The notes beneath the pieces are model-generated. The model was not told the DNA's origin and did not search any database. It worked only from the letters and a program-made list of their open reading frames with translations. The translations under genes were made by a program, and so were the position numbers. A stretch of DNA of 18,623 nt from positions 1 to 18,623 of the forward strand of contig DASYPP010000096.1 in NCBI GenBank assembly GCA_036006525.1. The letters run 5' to 3'. The first letter of the stretch is position 1. The number at the start of each line of letters is the position of its first letter. Source of the DNA: DASYPP01 sp036006525 (lineage in GTDB: Bacteria; Gemmatimonadota; Gemmatimonadetes; Gemmatimonadales; GWC2-71-9). Below are positions 1-8,000 of the stretch, in pieces.

Positions 1-347
1 TGACTCAGCTCTACCAGTTCGAGGAGGACGAGCGCCGCGGCGATCGCACCCTGGCGCTCAAGCTGGGAATGCGGCTCAGCTTGAACGTCGCCATCGGCGC
101 CATGCTCGTTGCCTTTGGGCTGTTCGGGTGGGGCGGTGTCAGAGCAGGGTGGGGAACCGATGGGGAAAGCATTCTACGCTGGCTGGTACTGGGTGGCGCC
201 TTCCTTGCCTGGGGTGCCGTGCTGCTCCCCTGGCGCCGGAGCTTCCGGGAGATGACCCCGGAGCAGCACCAGCGGGGGATGTATCGCGGGCTGGCGGCCT
301 GGGCCTTGACCGATATAGTCGTTCTTCTGGCTTTTGCTACCAATTGA
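1..347 (+). CDS. UbiA-family prenyltransferase, C-terminal part (5' end outside window)
   Basis: The frame is open from the window edge (first full codon at 3) and encodes about 114 residues. It begins TQLYQFEEDERRGDRTLALK, which matches the second Asp-rich motif region of the UbiA superfamily (YQ.EED...GDRTLA..LG). That region binds the Mg-diphosphate of the prenyl donor. Three hydrophobic segments follow, consistent with the last transmembrane helices of these integral membrane enzymes. Family members attach polyprenyl groups to aromatic or other acceptors in quinone, heme or carotenoid/lipid biosynthesis. The acceptor cannot be told from this fragment. The protein ends TN-stop, and the stop codon lies inside the tandem array at 344-424. 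The first Asp-rich motif is not in the window, so the family call rests on the second motif and the membrane topology. Confidence 0.78.
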   Translation, partial: TQLYQFEEDERRGDRTLALKLGMRLSLNVAIGAMLVAFGLFGWGGVRAGWGTDGESILRWLVLGGAFLAWGAVLLPWRRSFREMTPEQHQRGMYRGLAAWALTDIVVLLAFATN

Positions 348-424
348 TGATTGAAGGTTGATGATTGAAGATTGAAAAGCCGAGGCAGTTCAACCATCGA
401 TCCTCAATCCTCAATCTTCAATTG
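344..424. repeat. Intergenic inverted repeat with tandem-repeat arms (ATTGAAG-type)
   Basis: The left arm (344-377) is a degenerate tandem of GATTGAAG / GTTGATG units. The right arm (391-424) carries the reverse complement, TCAATC-type units. ATTGAAGATTGA at 364-375 pairs perfectly with TCAATCTTCAAT at 411-422, so RNA from this spacer can form a hairpin. The left arm starts at the stop codon of the prenyltransferase gene (345-347). It may act as a terminator or belong to an intergenic repeat family. Arrays of the same design lie at 2787-2960, 15574-15667 and 16311-16375. Confidence 0.7.
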
Positions 425-450
425 TGCGAGTGTACTCACCTAACTATATT
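422..450 (+). promoter_or_regulatory. Candidate sigma70-type promoter for the 493-2786 cluster
   Basis: TTGTGC (422-427), a 17-nt spacer and TATATT (445-450) form a plausible -35/-10 pair (3/6 and 5/6 matches). Transcription would start near 457, giving a leader of about 36 nt before the ATG at 493. This position argues for the ATG start over an upstream in-frame GTG at 424, which would lie inside the promoter. The weak -35 match keeps the call tentative. Confidence 0.4.
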
Positions 451-492
451 GGGATCAATAGGTTGGTTGGCCAACCCTCTCGCCCTCGCGCT

Positions 493-1122
493 ATGACCAG
501 CTCCGTTTCCGCTCGCGATACCGTGGATCTCGGCCCCATTCCATTTCTGGCGCGGCGCGCGGTCATCCTCGGGTTCATCCAGGCCCTCATCGTCGTTCTC
601 TTTGCGGTCGTCACCCGGCTCCTGGACGGGCCGGTCGAGAAGATCCTCGAGGCGGTGCTGCTGGTGATCGGACTGGCCGCGACCATTCTCCTGCCCGGCA
701 GCTGGACCCGGCCCCGCACCATCGAGGGCATTGCCGGCGCCGCGGGAATCGGCCTCGGCGCGACGGTCATCTTCCTGCTGCTCGACGTCTCGCTGCTGCA
801 ACCGTTCGGCGCGTACACGTTCCGCTGGCGGGCGATCGGCGGCGGCAGCAACTGGTGGTACCACCCGGTCTGGTGGATGGTCGGCACCTACCTGGCCTGG
901 ATGGGCGCCTTCATCATGGCGAACCAGGCGGCCCGGCGCCGGGAGCCGTCCATCGGCGGCTTGATCGCGCTGGTGCTCATGGGCGTGGTGATCTTCGGCG
1001 TGCTGGCTGTACTGATCCATGTTCCTGGCGCGGCCTGGTCGGTTCCCACCTTCGGCATCGCGGTGCTGCCGGCACTGGCGCTGGCCGCGATCATTACCGG
1101 GCTTGGGGCCCGCCGACCGTGA
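493..1122 (+). CDS. Hypothetical six-helix integral membrane protein
   Basis: This 209-aa protein has a short polar N-terminus and about six hydrophobic segments, near residues 23-43, 51-69, 79-101, 125-146, 154-175 and 185-205. A Trp-rich stretch (SNWWYHPVWWMVG, about 119-131) precedes the fourth helix. I recognise no enzyme or transporter motif, so function is unknown. The ATG at 493 is chosen because an in-frame upstream GTG (424) overlaps the candidate promoter and would add a poorly hydrophobic extension. No clear Shine-Dalgarno sequence precedes the ATG. The next gene starts 4 nt after the stop. Together with the later overlaps this makes the gene the likely first member of a four-gene transcription unit reaching 2786. 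Confidence 0.75.
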   Translation: MTSSVSARDTVDLGPIPFLARRAVILGFIQALIVVLFAVVTRLLDGPVEKILEAVLLVIGLAATILLPGSWTRPRTIEGIAGAAGIGLGATVIFLLLDVSLLQPFGAYTFRWRAIGGGSNWWYHPVWWMVGTYLAWMGAFIMANQAARRREPSIGGLIALVLMGVVIFGVLAVLIHVPGAAWSVPTFGIAVLPALALAAIITGLGARRP

Positions 1123-1126
1123 GCCA

Positions 1127-1432
1127 ATGAAGGTCCTCAAGCTCCTGTTCCGGATACTGGGCTGGCTGCTCACGCCGCTTGTGGCGTGGGCAGCTTCGTT
1201 TATTGGCGCGTCAATCGGGGCCGTGATCGCCCGGGGCCTGTCGTCGCCGAGGACCGGGCTCGTCGTCACCGCCGGCTGTGGCGCGATCGCCGGCCTCGGC
1301 ACCCTCGCCGTGGTCATCCACTACCTGCGCAGGTCTCCCCGGCTACGCCAGGCGCTGCACGTGACCGAGGACGCGATCCCCGACACCCGCGAGTTCATGG
1401 CCCCGTCGCCCCCGCAGGAAGGTGGGCAGTGA
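1127..1432 (+). CDS. Small two-helix membrane protein, hypothetical
   Basis: This 101-aa protein has two hydrophobic Ala/Gly-rich segments (about 8-34 and 43-66) and a polar C-terminal tail of roughly 35 residues ending in a Pro/Gln/Gly-rich stretch. The first segment contains FIGASIGAVIARG and the second CGAIAGLGTLAVVIHY, a small-residue-rich pattern typical of tightly packed helix hairpins. No known family is recognised. The ATG at 1127 follows the previous stop by 4 nt. Its own stop TGA (1430-1432) overlaps the GTG start of the next gene at 1429, so translational coupling is likely. An upstream in-frame ATG at 1019 lies inside the preceding gene and is rejected because it would give a long Arg-rich, non-membrane extension. 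Confidence 0.7.
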   Translation: MKVLKLLFRILGWLLTPLVAWAASFIGASIGAVIARGLSSPRTGLVVTAGCGAIAGLGTLAVVIHYLRRSPRLRQALHVTEDAIPDTREFMAPSPPQEGGQ

Positions 1433-1818
1433 ATCCAGGGCGTCTTGCCCTGCTCACCATCGCTCTCGTTGCTTGCGGCGATGCTGGACGACACCCGCCC
1501 GCTGGGGCCGACTCCAACGGAAGCGTCACCGCCGTCGCGCCGGACTCGCTGGTCATGATCCTCGCCGACAGTACCGAGGTCTGGTGGGTGGCGGGACGGG
1601 CGGATACCGCGAGCACCGGGGAAGTCTGCACCGAGCGGCTCCTCGAACTGAGACGAAGGGACCGTCGTCTTCCGGTCCCTCTCCTTTACACCACGATGGC
1701 TCCCACCGTGATCGACGATACGACCCTGCGAGCAGCGCTCTCCCGCCACTGTGCAGTGCAGGCCTGGTACCGGGTGGACATCCGGACCGGTCTGCCCCAG
1801 CCGGAGCGCGCATCGTGA
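1429..1818 (+). CDS. Small lipoprotein, hypothetical
   Basis: This 129-aa protein starts at a GTG that overlaps the previous stop in a GTGA arrangement. Its N-terminus MNPGRLALLTIALVACGDAG is a classic type II lipoprotein signal with lipobox LVAC and acylated Cys16, followed by a Gly/Ala/Pro-rich linker. The mature domain has about 85 residues, including TEVWWVAGRADT, a further Cys pair separated by about 45 residues (VCTE, RHCAV), and a WYRVDIRTG stretch near the C-terminus. The two Cys could form a disulfide in the periplasm, which is inference. No family is recognised. The stop (1816-1818) again overlaps the GTG of the next gene (1815), so this lipoprotein is probably co-translated with the NlpC/P60 protein and may act at the same site in the envelope. 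Confidence 0.72.
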   Translation: MNPGRLALLTIALVACGDAGRHPPAGADSNGSVTAVAPDSLVMILADSTEVWWVAGRADTASTGEVCTERLLELRRRDRRLPVPLLYTTMAPTVIDDTTLRAALSRHCAVQAWYRVDIRTGLPQPERAS

Positions 1819-2786
1819 GATACCCGCTACTGCTGGTCGGGCTCCTCCTGGCCGCGCCGCATCCGGCGCCGGCCCAGAGCATCACGTTCGACATGGGCCG
1901 GCTGCTCTCCGACCCGGACTGGAGTACCTATCGGCTGGGCTTCGCCCGCTCTCTCACCGGACCGATCGGTTACACCTTGTACGGGCTCCACGCCGGAGAG
2001 ATGAGTCAGGGACAGGGAAGCCTGTGGGGGCCGGGCGCGGAGTTGACACTGTTCCGGGGCGGGCATCCCGGGCTCTACCTGGCGGCGGGACTCACCGGAG
2101 GCGTGGCGAGTGGTGACGGGGATCGCTTCTGGGGTTCCTGGACCGCGGGAGTGGGTTATGAGCTTCCCCGGCTGGGGCCGCTCTCGGTCGGCGCGGAGGG
2201 CCGCTGGCGCGACCTGCGTTACATGGGCACGAGGAGTGGAGTGGAGATCGCCGCGCGTATCGGGCTCGACTTTTCTACCGCTTCGGACCGGGTACCGGCG
2301 CCGGCCGCGGCACCAGCGGAGGGGTCACCTCCGCCACCGACGGGCGCTGCACTCCGCACCGGCGTGGAGCGGTCCGCAGTGCCCGCCGACCGGGTGGAGC
2401 TGGTGGTCGAGGTACTGGAGACGGCGACGCAGGCCATGGGAACGCCTTACAAGTGGGGCGGTACCGGCGCGGCGGATGGCGGGTTCGATTGTTCGGGACT
2501 GATTCAATACGCCTACGCCGAGCACGGCGTCGCGTTACCGCGGCGCAGCGTGGACCAGGCTCAGTCGGGAACCAGGGTGGACAAGCAGCTGGACGCGCTC
2601 CTGCCGGGGGATATCCTGACTTTTTCCAACAACGGCGGCAGGGTGACCCACGTGGGCCTGTACCTCGGCGACGGACGCTTCATCCACAGCGCCAGTGACG
2701 GGGTGCAGATCAGCCTGCTGTCCCCGGACGACGTGTACGGCCGCTGGTGGTGGCGCAGGTGGGTGGGTGCGCGACGGGTCGCCTAA
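1815..2786 (+). CDS. Secreted barrel-like / NlpC-P60 peptidase fusion
   Basis: This 323-aa protein starts at the GTG overlapping the previous stop. It has a Sec signal peptide (MRYPLLLVGLLLAAPHPAPA, cleavage about residue 20). Residues 21 to about 158 alternate polar and aromatic/aliphatic residues in a Gly-rich pattern (GYTLYGLHAGEMSQG, GPGAELTLFRGG, LYLAAGLTGGV), ending in IAARIGLDFS. This looks like a small outer-membrane beta-barrel or beta-sandwich. A Pro/Ala linker (about 159-185) leads to an NlpC/P60 domain (about 195-320). The catalytic Cys226 sits in GFDCSGLIQY, His279 in THVGLYLGDG, and a third polar residue is His291 in FIHS. NlpC/P60 enzymes usually cleave D-Glu/diaminopimelate bonds in peptidoglycan stem peptides. 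The intact Cys-His-His set suggests an active hydrolase. The barrel-like N-terminus in place of SH3 or LysM binding domains is unusual. Confidence 0.85.
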   Translation: MRYPLLLVGLLLAAPHPAPAQSITFDMGRLLSDPDWSTYRLGFARSLTGPIGYTLYGLHAGEMSQGQGSLWGPGAELTLFRGGHPGLYLAAGLTGGVASGDGDRFWGSWTAGVGYELPRLGPLSVGAEGRWRDLRYMGTRSGVEIAARIGLDFSTASDRVPAPAAAPAEGSPPPPTGAALRTGVERSAVPADRVELVVEVLETATQAMGTPYKWGGTGAADGGFDCSGLIQYAYAEHGVALPRRSVDQAQSGTRVDKQLDALLPGDILTFSNNGGRVTHVGLYLGDGRFIHSASDGVQISLLSPDDVYGRWWWRRWVGARRVA

Positions 2787-2960
2787 TGGTAATCGGCGGT
2801 AATAGACGGTAAGGAACGGTGAGAGACGGTAAAGGGGCAGGTGTGAAAAGGCTGTCATTCCGAGCGGTAGCGAGGAATCTTGCTCGTTTTGAGAAGATCC
2901 CTCGTTTCACTCGGGATGACAGCCTCTGATTATCTACCGCCCTCTACCGTCTTCTACCGT
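2787..2960. repeat. Convergent-gene spacer: nested inverted repeat with exact 10-nt tandem arms
   Basis: This spacer lies between two convergent genes. The left arm has a 10-nt period with CGGT at 2797-2800, 2807-2810, 2817-2820 and 2827-2830. The right arm (2931-2960) carries three 10-nt units ending TACCGC/TACCGT, the reverse complement of the left unit. The left array starts right after the plus-strand stop, and the right array ends right at the minus-strand stop (2961). Between them sits the 75-bp palindrome at 2850-2924. As RNA it could fold in either direction and so serve as a bidirectional terminator. Confidence 0.75.
2850..2924. repeat. 75-bp imperfect palindromic intergenic repeat (GTCATTCCGAGCG type)
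   Basis: GGCTGTCATTCCGAGCGGTA at the left pairs with the right end TCACTCGGGATGACAGCC, giving arms of about 34 nt with scattered mismatches around a short centre. The element resembles the GTCATTCCGAGCG...GAGGAATCT repeats that are widespread between genes in several bacterial phyla (from memory, not searched). A second, single-arm copy occurs at 18091-18122. It carries no open reading frame and sits between convergent genes, so a transcription-ending role is plausible. Confidence 0.7.
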
Positions 2961-4016
2961 CTAGTTGTGATGCATCCCTTCCATATTATCCATGTTCTCC
3001 GTCTTGTGCCCCCGTACCCGGAGTGACGCCAGGTCCTTCTGGTACGTCTCGTCGCTGGGATCGATCTGGGGCCACTTCCTGATATCGTCGGGCGCAAAGA
3101 GTCCCACCATGTGGGCCATGGCACCGTTGTGGATGGTGGCACCGGTCGGGTTGTCGTAGTCGCTGATCACCCGGTAGCGCCGCCCGGCCCGGAGCCGAAG
3201 ACCCTCGCCGCTCACTCCAAACAGCTTCCGGTCGATCTTGGTGACGTGGCCCTCGGCATCGCGGGTGGAGTTCACCGTGGTCAGCACCCGGCCGCTCTCC
3301 ACGTCCTCCAGCCGCACCCGGACGCCGTAGTCGTGCAGGTGTCCGCCCACCGCCAGCAGCCTGCCACCCACCGGCAGGGTGAACTCAAACGACTTGGTGG
3401 ACTTGCCCGACGGCACGTCGAACGTGTTGGTCCCGCCCACGGTCAGGTTCACGTCCATGTAAATCGGCAGCACATCGAGCGGGCGGGGATTCTGGTTCCG
3501 GGGCATCCACTCGAGGGTGAGCCGCAGGGTGACCCCGTCCAGGTCCTTCCCGGTGTCGTTGTGCCAGGCCACGTAGAGGCCCAGGTCGCTGTTGGCTTTC
3601 ATCGGCACGCCGATGGTGCGCGGGATCGTGGCGTCGTCGGTCTCGGTACCGGCTCCCATCAGCCGCTCCGCCGCGGAATAGATCAGCTGGCGGCGCGAGA
3701 AGTTCACCATGATCATGTGGTGCATGATATGGCGGGGCAGGGGCTGCCCGTCCCGGTCCAGCACCTCGATCTTGAACCCGCGGAACCATCCCTCCACCGG
3801 CCACTGGAAGCGGCTCACCGGGGTGTCGTGACTCATGCCGAGGTCCATCATGGCGTGGTCCGTCATCGGCGGCATGTTCGGCAGGTTGTACGGGCCGGTG
3901 GTGATGACCAGCTCATGATGGCTCGAATCCACCCGTACCCGGGTTGCGGGATCAATCCCGGCAGGGGCGGCGCTCAGGTTCGCGGTAAATAGCGCGGCAA
4001 TCACGGGTACCAGCAT
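2961..4016 (-). CDS. Secreted PHM/DBH-like copper type II monooxygenase-fold protein
   Basis: This 351-aa protein starts at ATG 4014-4016, with AGGAG at 4026-4030 (9-nt spacing). A short Sec signal (about 1-19) precedes the mature chain. The copper-site motifs of peptidylglycine monooxygenase and dopamine beta-hydroxylase can be placed in order: HH at 99-100 (IMHHMIMVNF, compare VHHMLLFG), His152 (LYVAWHND, compare LQVHYGD), HxH at 226/228 (GGHLHDYG) and Met300 in HNGAMAHMVG. These would be the CuH and CuM ligands. In known enzymes the pair hydroxylates a C-H bond using O2 and ascorbate. Met/His-rich segments flank the fold (NLPNMPPMTDHAMMDLGMSH at 45-63 and MDNMEGMHH at 342-350), suggesting copper capture. 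No PAL lyase domain is present. Substrate is unknown, and a copper-binding non-enzyme is possible. Confidence 0.7.
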   Translation of the reverse strand: MLVPVIAALFTANLSAAPAGIDPATRVRVDSSHHELVITTGPYNLPNMPPMTDHAMMDLGMSHDTPVSRFQWPVEGWFRGFKIEVLDRDGQPLPRHIMHHMIMVNFSRRQLIYSAAERLMGAGTETDDATIPRTIGVPMKANSDLGLYVAWHNDTGKDLDGVTLRLTLEWMPRNQNPRPLDVLPIYMDVNLTVGGTNTFDVPSGKSTKSFEFTLPVGGRLLAVGGHLHDYGVRVRLEDVESGRVLTTVNSTRDAEGHVTKIDRKLFGVSGEGLRLRAGRRYRVISDYDNPTGATIHNGAMAHMVGLFAPDDIRKWPQIDPSDETYQKDLASLRVRGHKTENMDNMEGMHHN

Positions 4017-4050
4017 GAACGACGGCTCCTGTGAGGGGTCGGGTCGGACA

Positions 4051-4071
4051 GGCGGGTGCTATATTCCCGCC
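4051..4071 (+). promoter_or_regulatory. Candidate -10 inside a 6-bp inverted repeat, divergent intergenic region
   Basis: GGCGGG (4051-4056) and CCCGCC (4066-4071) form a perfect inverted repeat around TATATT (4060-4065), a good -10 match for the plus-strand gene at 4093. No convincing -35 is seen at the expected distance. The spacer shared with the minus-strand copper-protein gene is only 76 bp. A repressor or activator bound here could affect both genes, which is inference. Confidence 0.35.
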
Positions 4072-4092
4072 TCAAATGTTCCTGGAGATGGA

Positions 4093-4962
4093 GTGAAATC
4101 TTCGGAAATGGGTCCCGAAGTCAAGCGCCACTTTCCGATCGCGGGCCTTCTTCTCGCGATGGCCCTGGTTGCTGCTCCGGATGCTACGCTTGCCGGGCAG
4201 AGCCGGTTCTTTCCCGATGTGCCCTCCTTCGACCTGCCCCTCGCCGCCCCCCGGGCGGCGTCCTTCGCCGGACGGGTCATCTGGTTGTCCCGGGGCGAGA
4301 GCCGGTTCGGGGCCGAACAGGAGGGAGACGTCTCCGTGGGCGAGAGCTTTCCCACCCTCGCGCTCAAGCGAGGGCCCCGGCCGGTCACCCTGGATTTCGG
4401 GGTCCAGGTTTTCGGCCGGTTCAGCCTCGACGACAGCAAGACCGCGATGATCAGTAGCGACTGGACGACGGGGTTCACCCTGCACACGACCCGGGAGCGC
4501 TGGGAGCTCGCCCTCCAGTTCTCCCATGAGAGCAGCCACCTCGGCGACGAATACGCCAATACCTTCCAGGCCAGCCGGCTCGACTGGACCCGGGAGATTC
4601 TCTCGGGATGGGTGGGGTACCGGGCCGGCGGCTGGCGGTTCATGATGGGAGGGAGCCGGGCGATGATCGACCAGTTGAAGCTGTCGCCCTGGCTGGCGGC
4701 GATGGGTGTCGACTACCGCGCCGGCGGGATCACCGTGCTGGGCCAGCGGATGGTTCCGGTGGCCGGCGTGTTCTTCGACGGCATGTCGGCCACCGATTGG
4801 CGCATCAACAGCAATGCCAAGATCGGATTGGCCATCGCCGGGGCCAACCAGGGACGAGAATTCCGGCTTTCGCTGATCCGGCACGATGGCCTCTCCACCC
4901 AGCGGCAATTCTTCCGCAAGGAAAGCCGCTATTTCGGGCTGGAGATCGAGTTCCAGTCGTGA
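4093..4962 (+). CDS. DUF1207-like outer-membrane-type protein
   Basis: This 289-aa protein reads from GTG 4093, preceded by GGAG at 4084-4087 (5-nt spacing). An ATG at 4108 is an alternative, and the in-frame ATG at 4015 overlaps the divergent gene's start and is unlikely. After a Sec signal (hydrophobic core about 15-28, cleavage near LA-GQ at 34/35) the mature chain is rich in alternating, aromatic beta-strand segments. These include LDFGVQVFGRFSLDD, WELALQFSHESSHLGDEY (SSHLGDEY at 147-154) and GGWRFMMGGS. The SSHLGDE motif after a barrel-like strand, and the FFP..P start of the mature chain, recall DUF1207 proteins, an uncharacterised family. The strand pattern and C-terminal FGLEIEFQS suggest an outer-membrane barrel. 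It is divergent from the copper-protein gene. Confidence 0.72.
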   Translation: MKSSEMGPEVKRHFPIAGLLLAMALVAAPDATLAGQSRFFPDVPSFDLPLAAPRAASFAGRVIWLSRGESRFGAEQEGDVSVGESFPTLALKRGPRPVTLDFGVQVFGRFSLDDSKTAMISSDWTTGFTLHTTRERWELALQFSHESSHLGDEYANTFQASRLDWTREILSGWVGYRAGGWRFMMGGSRAMIDQLKLSPWLAAMGVDYRAGGITVLGQRMVPVAGVFFDGMSATDWRINSNAKIGLAIAGANQGREFRLSLIRHDGLSTQRQFFRKESRYFGLEIEFQS

Positions 4963-4966
4963 GGTA

Positions 4967-4995
4967 TTGACAGCCCCCTGGGCCGGCTGCACTAT
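4967..4995 (+). promoter_or_regulatory. Promoter of the first giant lipoprotein gene
   Basis: A perfect -35 TTGACA (4967-4972), a 17-nt spacer and CACTAT (4990-4995) lie about 60 bp before the GTG at 5058. The -35 is embedded in TATTGACAGCCCC. A closely similar string, TATTGACAGGCCCC, stands before the paralogous gene at 10371 with identical 17-nt spacing. This pairing supports both calls, although each -10 is a weak match. Confidence 0.6.
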
Positions 4996-5057
4996 CGGCG
5001 CAGGAGCCTCCCATACAAATCTCATCGATCTTCAGAACCCGCCCCAGCGGTGACCCG

Positions 5058-8000
5058 GTGAAACTGGTCCGGATCGCCGGCATGCTGCTGTGCAGTGTCC
5101 TCCTGACGACCTGTTCCGGCGACACGCCGGGTGGCCCTTCCTCCGGGCCGGTCATGGGGACGGTGACCGCGGCCCCGGTCTTTCCGGGCGGCGGGTTCTT
5201 CGGCGCCAACCTTCCCATCGATCATATCCATGCCGTGGTGGTCCGGCTTCCCAGCACCGCGATCATCGATACCGCCGCCCCATTCGACCCCAACCTGGAC
5301 CGACTCCGGCTCACGCTTCCGGTCCTGTTGAAAGCCGCCGCTGAATCGCTCGACGTGACCCTGGAGTTGTTGAGCGGCACCCAGGTCCTGTTCAGCGGCA
5401 CCCATCGACTGGAGGCCCACGCCGGCCCGCCGTCATCCACGCCGCCGCCGCCGCTTCCCCTGGTGTATGTCGGTCCCGGCTCCCAGGTCGCGGCTCTCTT
5501 CCTGGCTCCGGGAGATTCCTCGCTCACCCAGGGTGACAGTCTCCCGATGCGGATCACCGGGGAGGACGCCAACCAGCTCCCGGTCTCCGCGTTCTATGTC
5601 TCCTGGAGCTCGGCGGACACCAATATCGCAAAAGTGAATGGCGCCGGCGTGGTCCATGGCCTGGCCAACGGGCTGGCGTACATCCGGGCCCGCACTCCGG
5701 CGACGGTGACTTTTCCCCAGGGCGTGGTCGAAAGCACCTCGGTATTCGTGCAATCGGCCGCCGGAGGAGGGGTGGAGACCTGGACCGGTGCCGTGTCCAG
5801 TGACTGGAATACCGGGGGGAACTGGAATCCCGCTGTGGTGCCCAGCGGAACCGATAGCGTGATCGTCCCGGCCGCGACCAACCACCCGACCCTGCTGGCG
5901 TCGGTCGTGGTCGGCGCCGTCCATGTCGCCGGGGGCATCCTGGAGCTGAATGGGCAAGTGATGGTCGTGGCCCGCACCTTTGCGACCTCGGGCAACGGTA
6001 TCCTGCTCATGACCAACCCGGCCGACGCCCTGTCCGTCCAGGGCGACGCGATTTTTAATGGGGGCAACGAGCTGGGCTCGATGTCGGCCGGGCTCCTGGT
6101 AGTCAACGGCGACTTGAACCAGCAGAACTCGACCAGCAACGACAGCTTCCATCCGAGCGGGACTCAGATCACCGAGTTGACCGGCAGCACTCCGGCGGTC
6201 TTCTTCGCCAGCCCGGGAATTGTGCCGGGATCCTCGCATTTCCAGGACTTGATCTGGACTCCGCCCGGCGCCGGAGTTCTCACCCTGGGGTCCGACGCGT
6301 TTGCTCACGGCACCTTCAGTGTTCCCAGCTCGGCGACGGTGACCGGTGGCCGAGTGCTGAGCGCAGGTGATGTCCTCTCGCTGGGCACGCTGACATTCGA
6401 CAATGTCCGGCTCATCGTGGATCAGGCTGCCGGCGGGCCGCTGACACTCGGCAACCTGACTTTCCAGAACCAGTCGCCGACCGCGGTCCAGCTCCAGATC
6501 AATCATCCGGGAACCGGCTCGCCGTTCACGCTGAACAACCTCACCTTCAGCACCACGCCGACCACCGGCTTCTACCTCGGTGCGACCGATCTCAATCCGT
6601 CTGACGGTCAGCCGCTCACCCTGGACTTCCAGAACCCGGTGCCCGCGAACCCCGGCGCATTCGTGCAGACCACCGGCGGCGCGGTGGTGAACTGGCCGCT
6701 GCCGGCGCCCGGGCAAACCCGGATCTGGACCGGCAGCGCCGATACCGATTGGTCCAATGGCGGCAACTGGAGTCCGGCCGGAGCGCCGAGCGCGACGGAT
6801 ACCGTCATCGTTGGTGCGGCGGGCAACCTGCCGTTACTCAGCACCAGTGTCACCGTAGCGACGCTGACAGTGACCGGCACGGGCGGCAACGTGACGCTCA
6901 ACGGTCACACACTCGATATCGCCGGCGATCTGGTGGTGACGTCCAATGCGGTGTTGACCATGACCAACGCTGCGGACCAGGTGACGGTGGGCGGCAACGC
7001 GACCTTCCAGGGCGGGGACGAGACCGGGTTATTGAGTGCGGGCACGCTCACCGTGAAGGGCAACTTTGCTCAGCACAACGGCAACGCCAATGCCTTTGCC
7101 GCGAGCGGCACCGCGGTCGTGCTCGACGGCGGCAGCCAGCAGACGGTAATCTTCGACTTCCCGGGCGCCGGCAACAGCCGGTTCCAGAACCTGACGGTGA
7201 CCAATGCGGCCGGAATCAAGCTCAATACCAATGTCGTGATCGGCGGGACCTTTATTGTGAACGGCACTACGCCGGTGACCGATAATGGCGGCCAGACCTT
7301 GACCGTGCTGGGCCTCCTGACCGCTTCCAACAACTCGAGTCTCACCCTGGCCGGATTCTCCACTCCGACCGCGCCGGTGATTGGCGGGACTTACAACGTC
7401 ACGACGACCACGTACACCGGGAACCTCACCATCCCCTCCCTCGCCTACGGGAACCTGGTGGTGAGTGGCGTGGGGACCGTCTCGGCCAATTTCGGGGCGC
7501 TGGGCAATATTACGGTAAGCGGTAGCGGCGGCGACCTGGTCGTGAACGGGCACACGGTCTCGACGGTCGGGAACTTCACGGTGACCAATGGTGCCCTGCT
7601 CACCATGACCAACCCGGCCGACCAGCTCCAGGTCTTCGGCGCGGCCACCTTCCAGGGCGGCGACGAGACTGGCCACCTGACGGCCGGGACCATCATCCTC
7701 AATGGCGACTTCGCCCAGCACAATGGGAGTGCCAACGCGTTCGCGGCCAGCGGGACCCTGGTCGTGATGAACGGGACCAGCCAGCAGGGCGTGGTCTTCG
7801 ACTTCCCAGGGAGCGGCAACAGCCGGTTCCAGAACCTCACGGTGAACAACCCGGCGGGGATCCAGTTCAATACCAACGCGGTCGTCAACGGCAACCTCAC
7901 CGCGAACGGTCCCACGCCGATCACTCACGGCGGTGCGTTCACGCTGACCGTGGCGGGAGCGCTCAGCACTGTGGCGGGCAGCAGCGTCACCCTGAACGGC

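Noticed and set aside
436..1317. Long minus-strand open frame (293 codons) opposite the membrane protein genes
   Set aside because: Its translation is Arg/Pro/Asp/Gln-rich without domain or hydrophobic signal, and it mirrors the plus-strand genes. It is a product of high GC at third positions.
1422..1814. N-terminal extension of the NlpC/P60 gene upstream of 1815
   Set aside because: It would overlap the whole lipoprotein gene in another frame and hide a clear signal peptide. The GTG at 1815 overlapping the previous stop is the better start.
3111..3992. Plus-strand open frame (293 codons) opposite the copper protein gene
   Set aside because: His/Val/Gly-rich low-complexity translation. The minus strand has the signal peptide, ribosome binding site and copper-ligand motifs.
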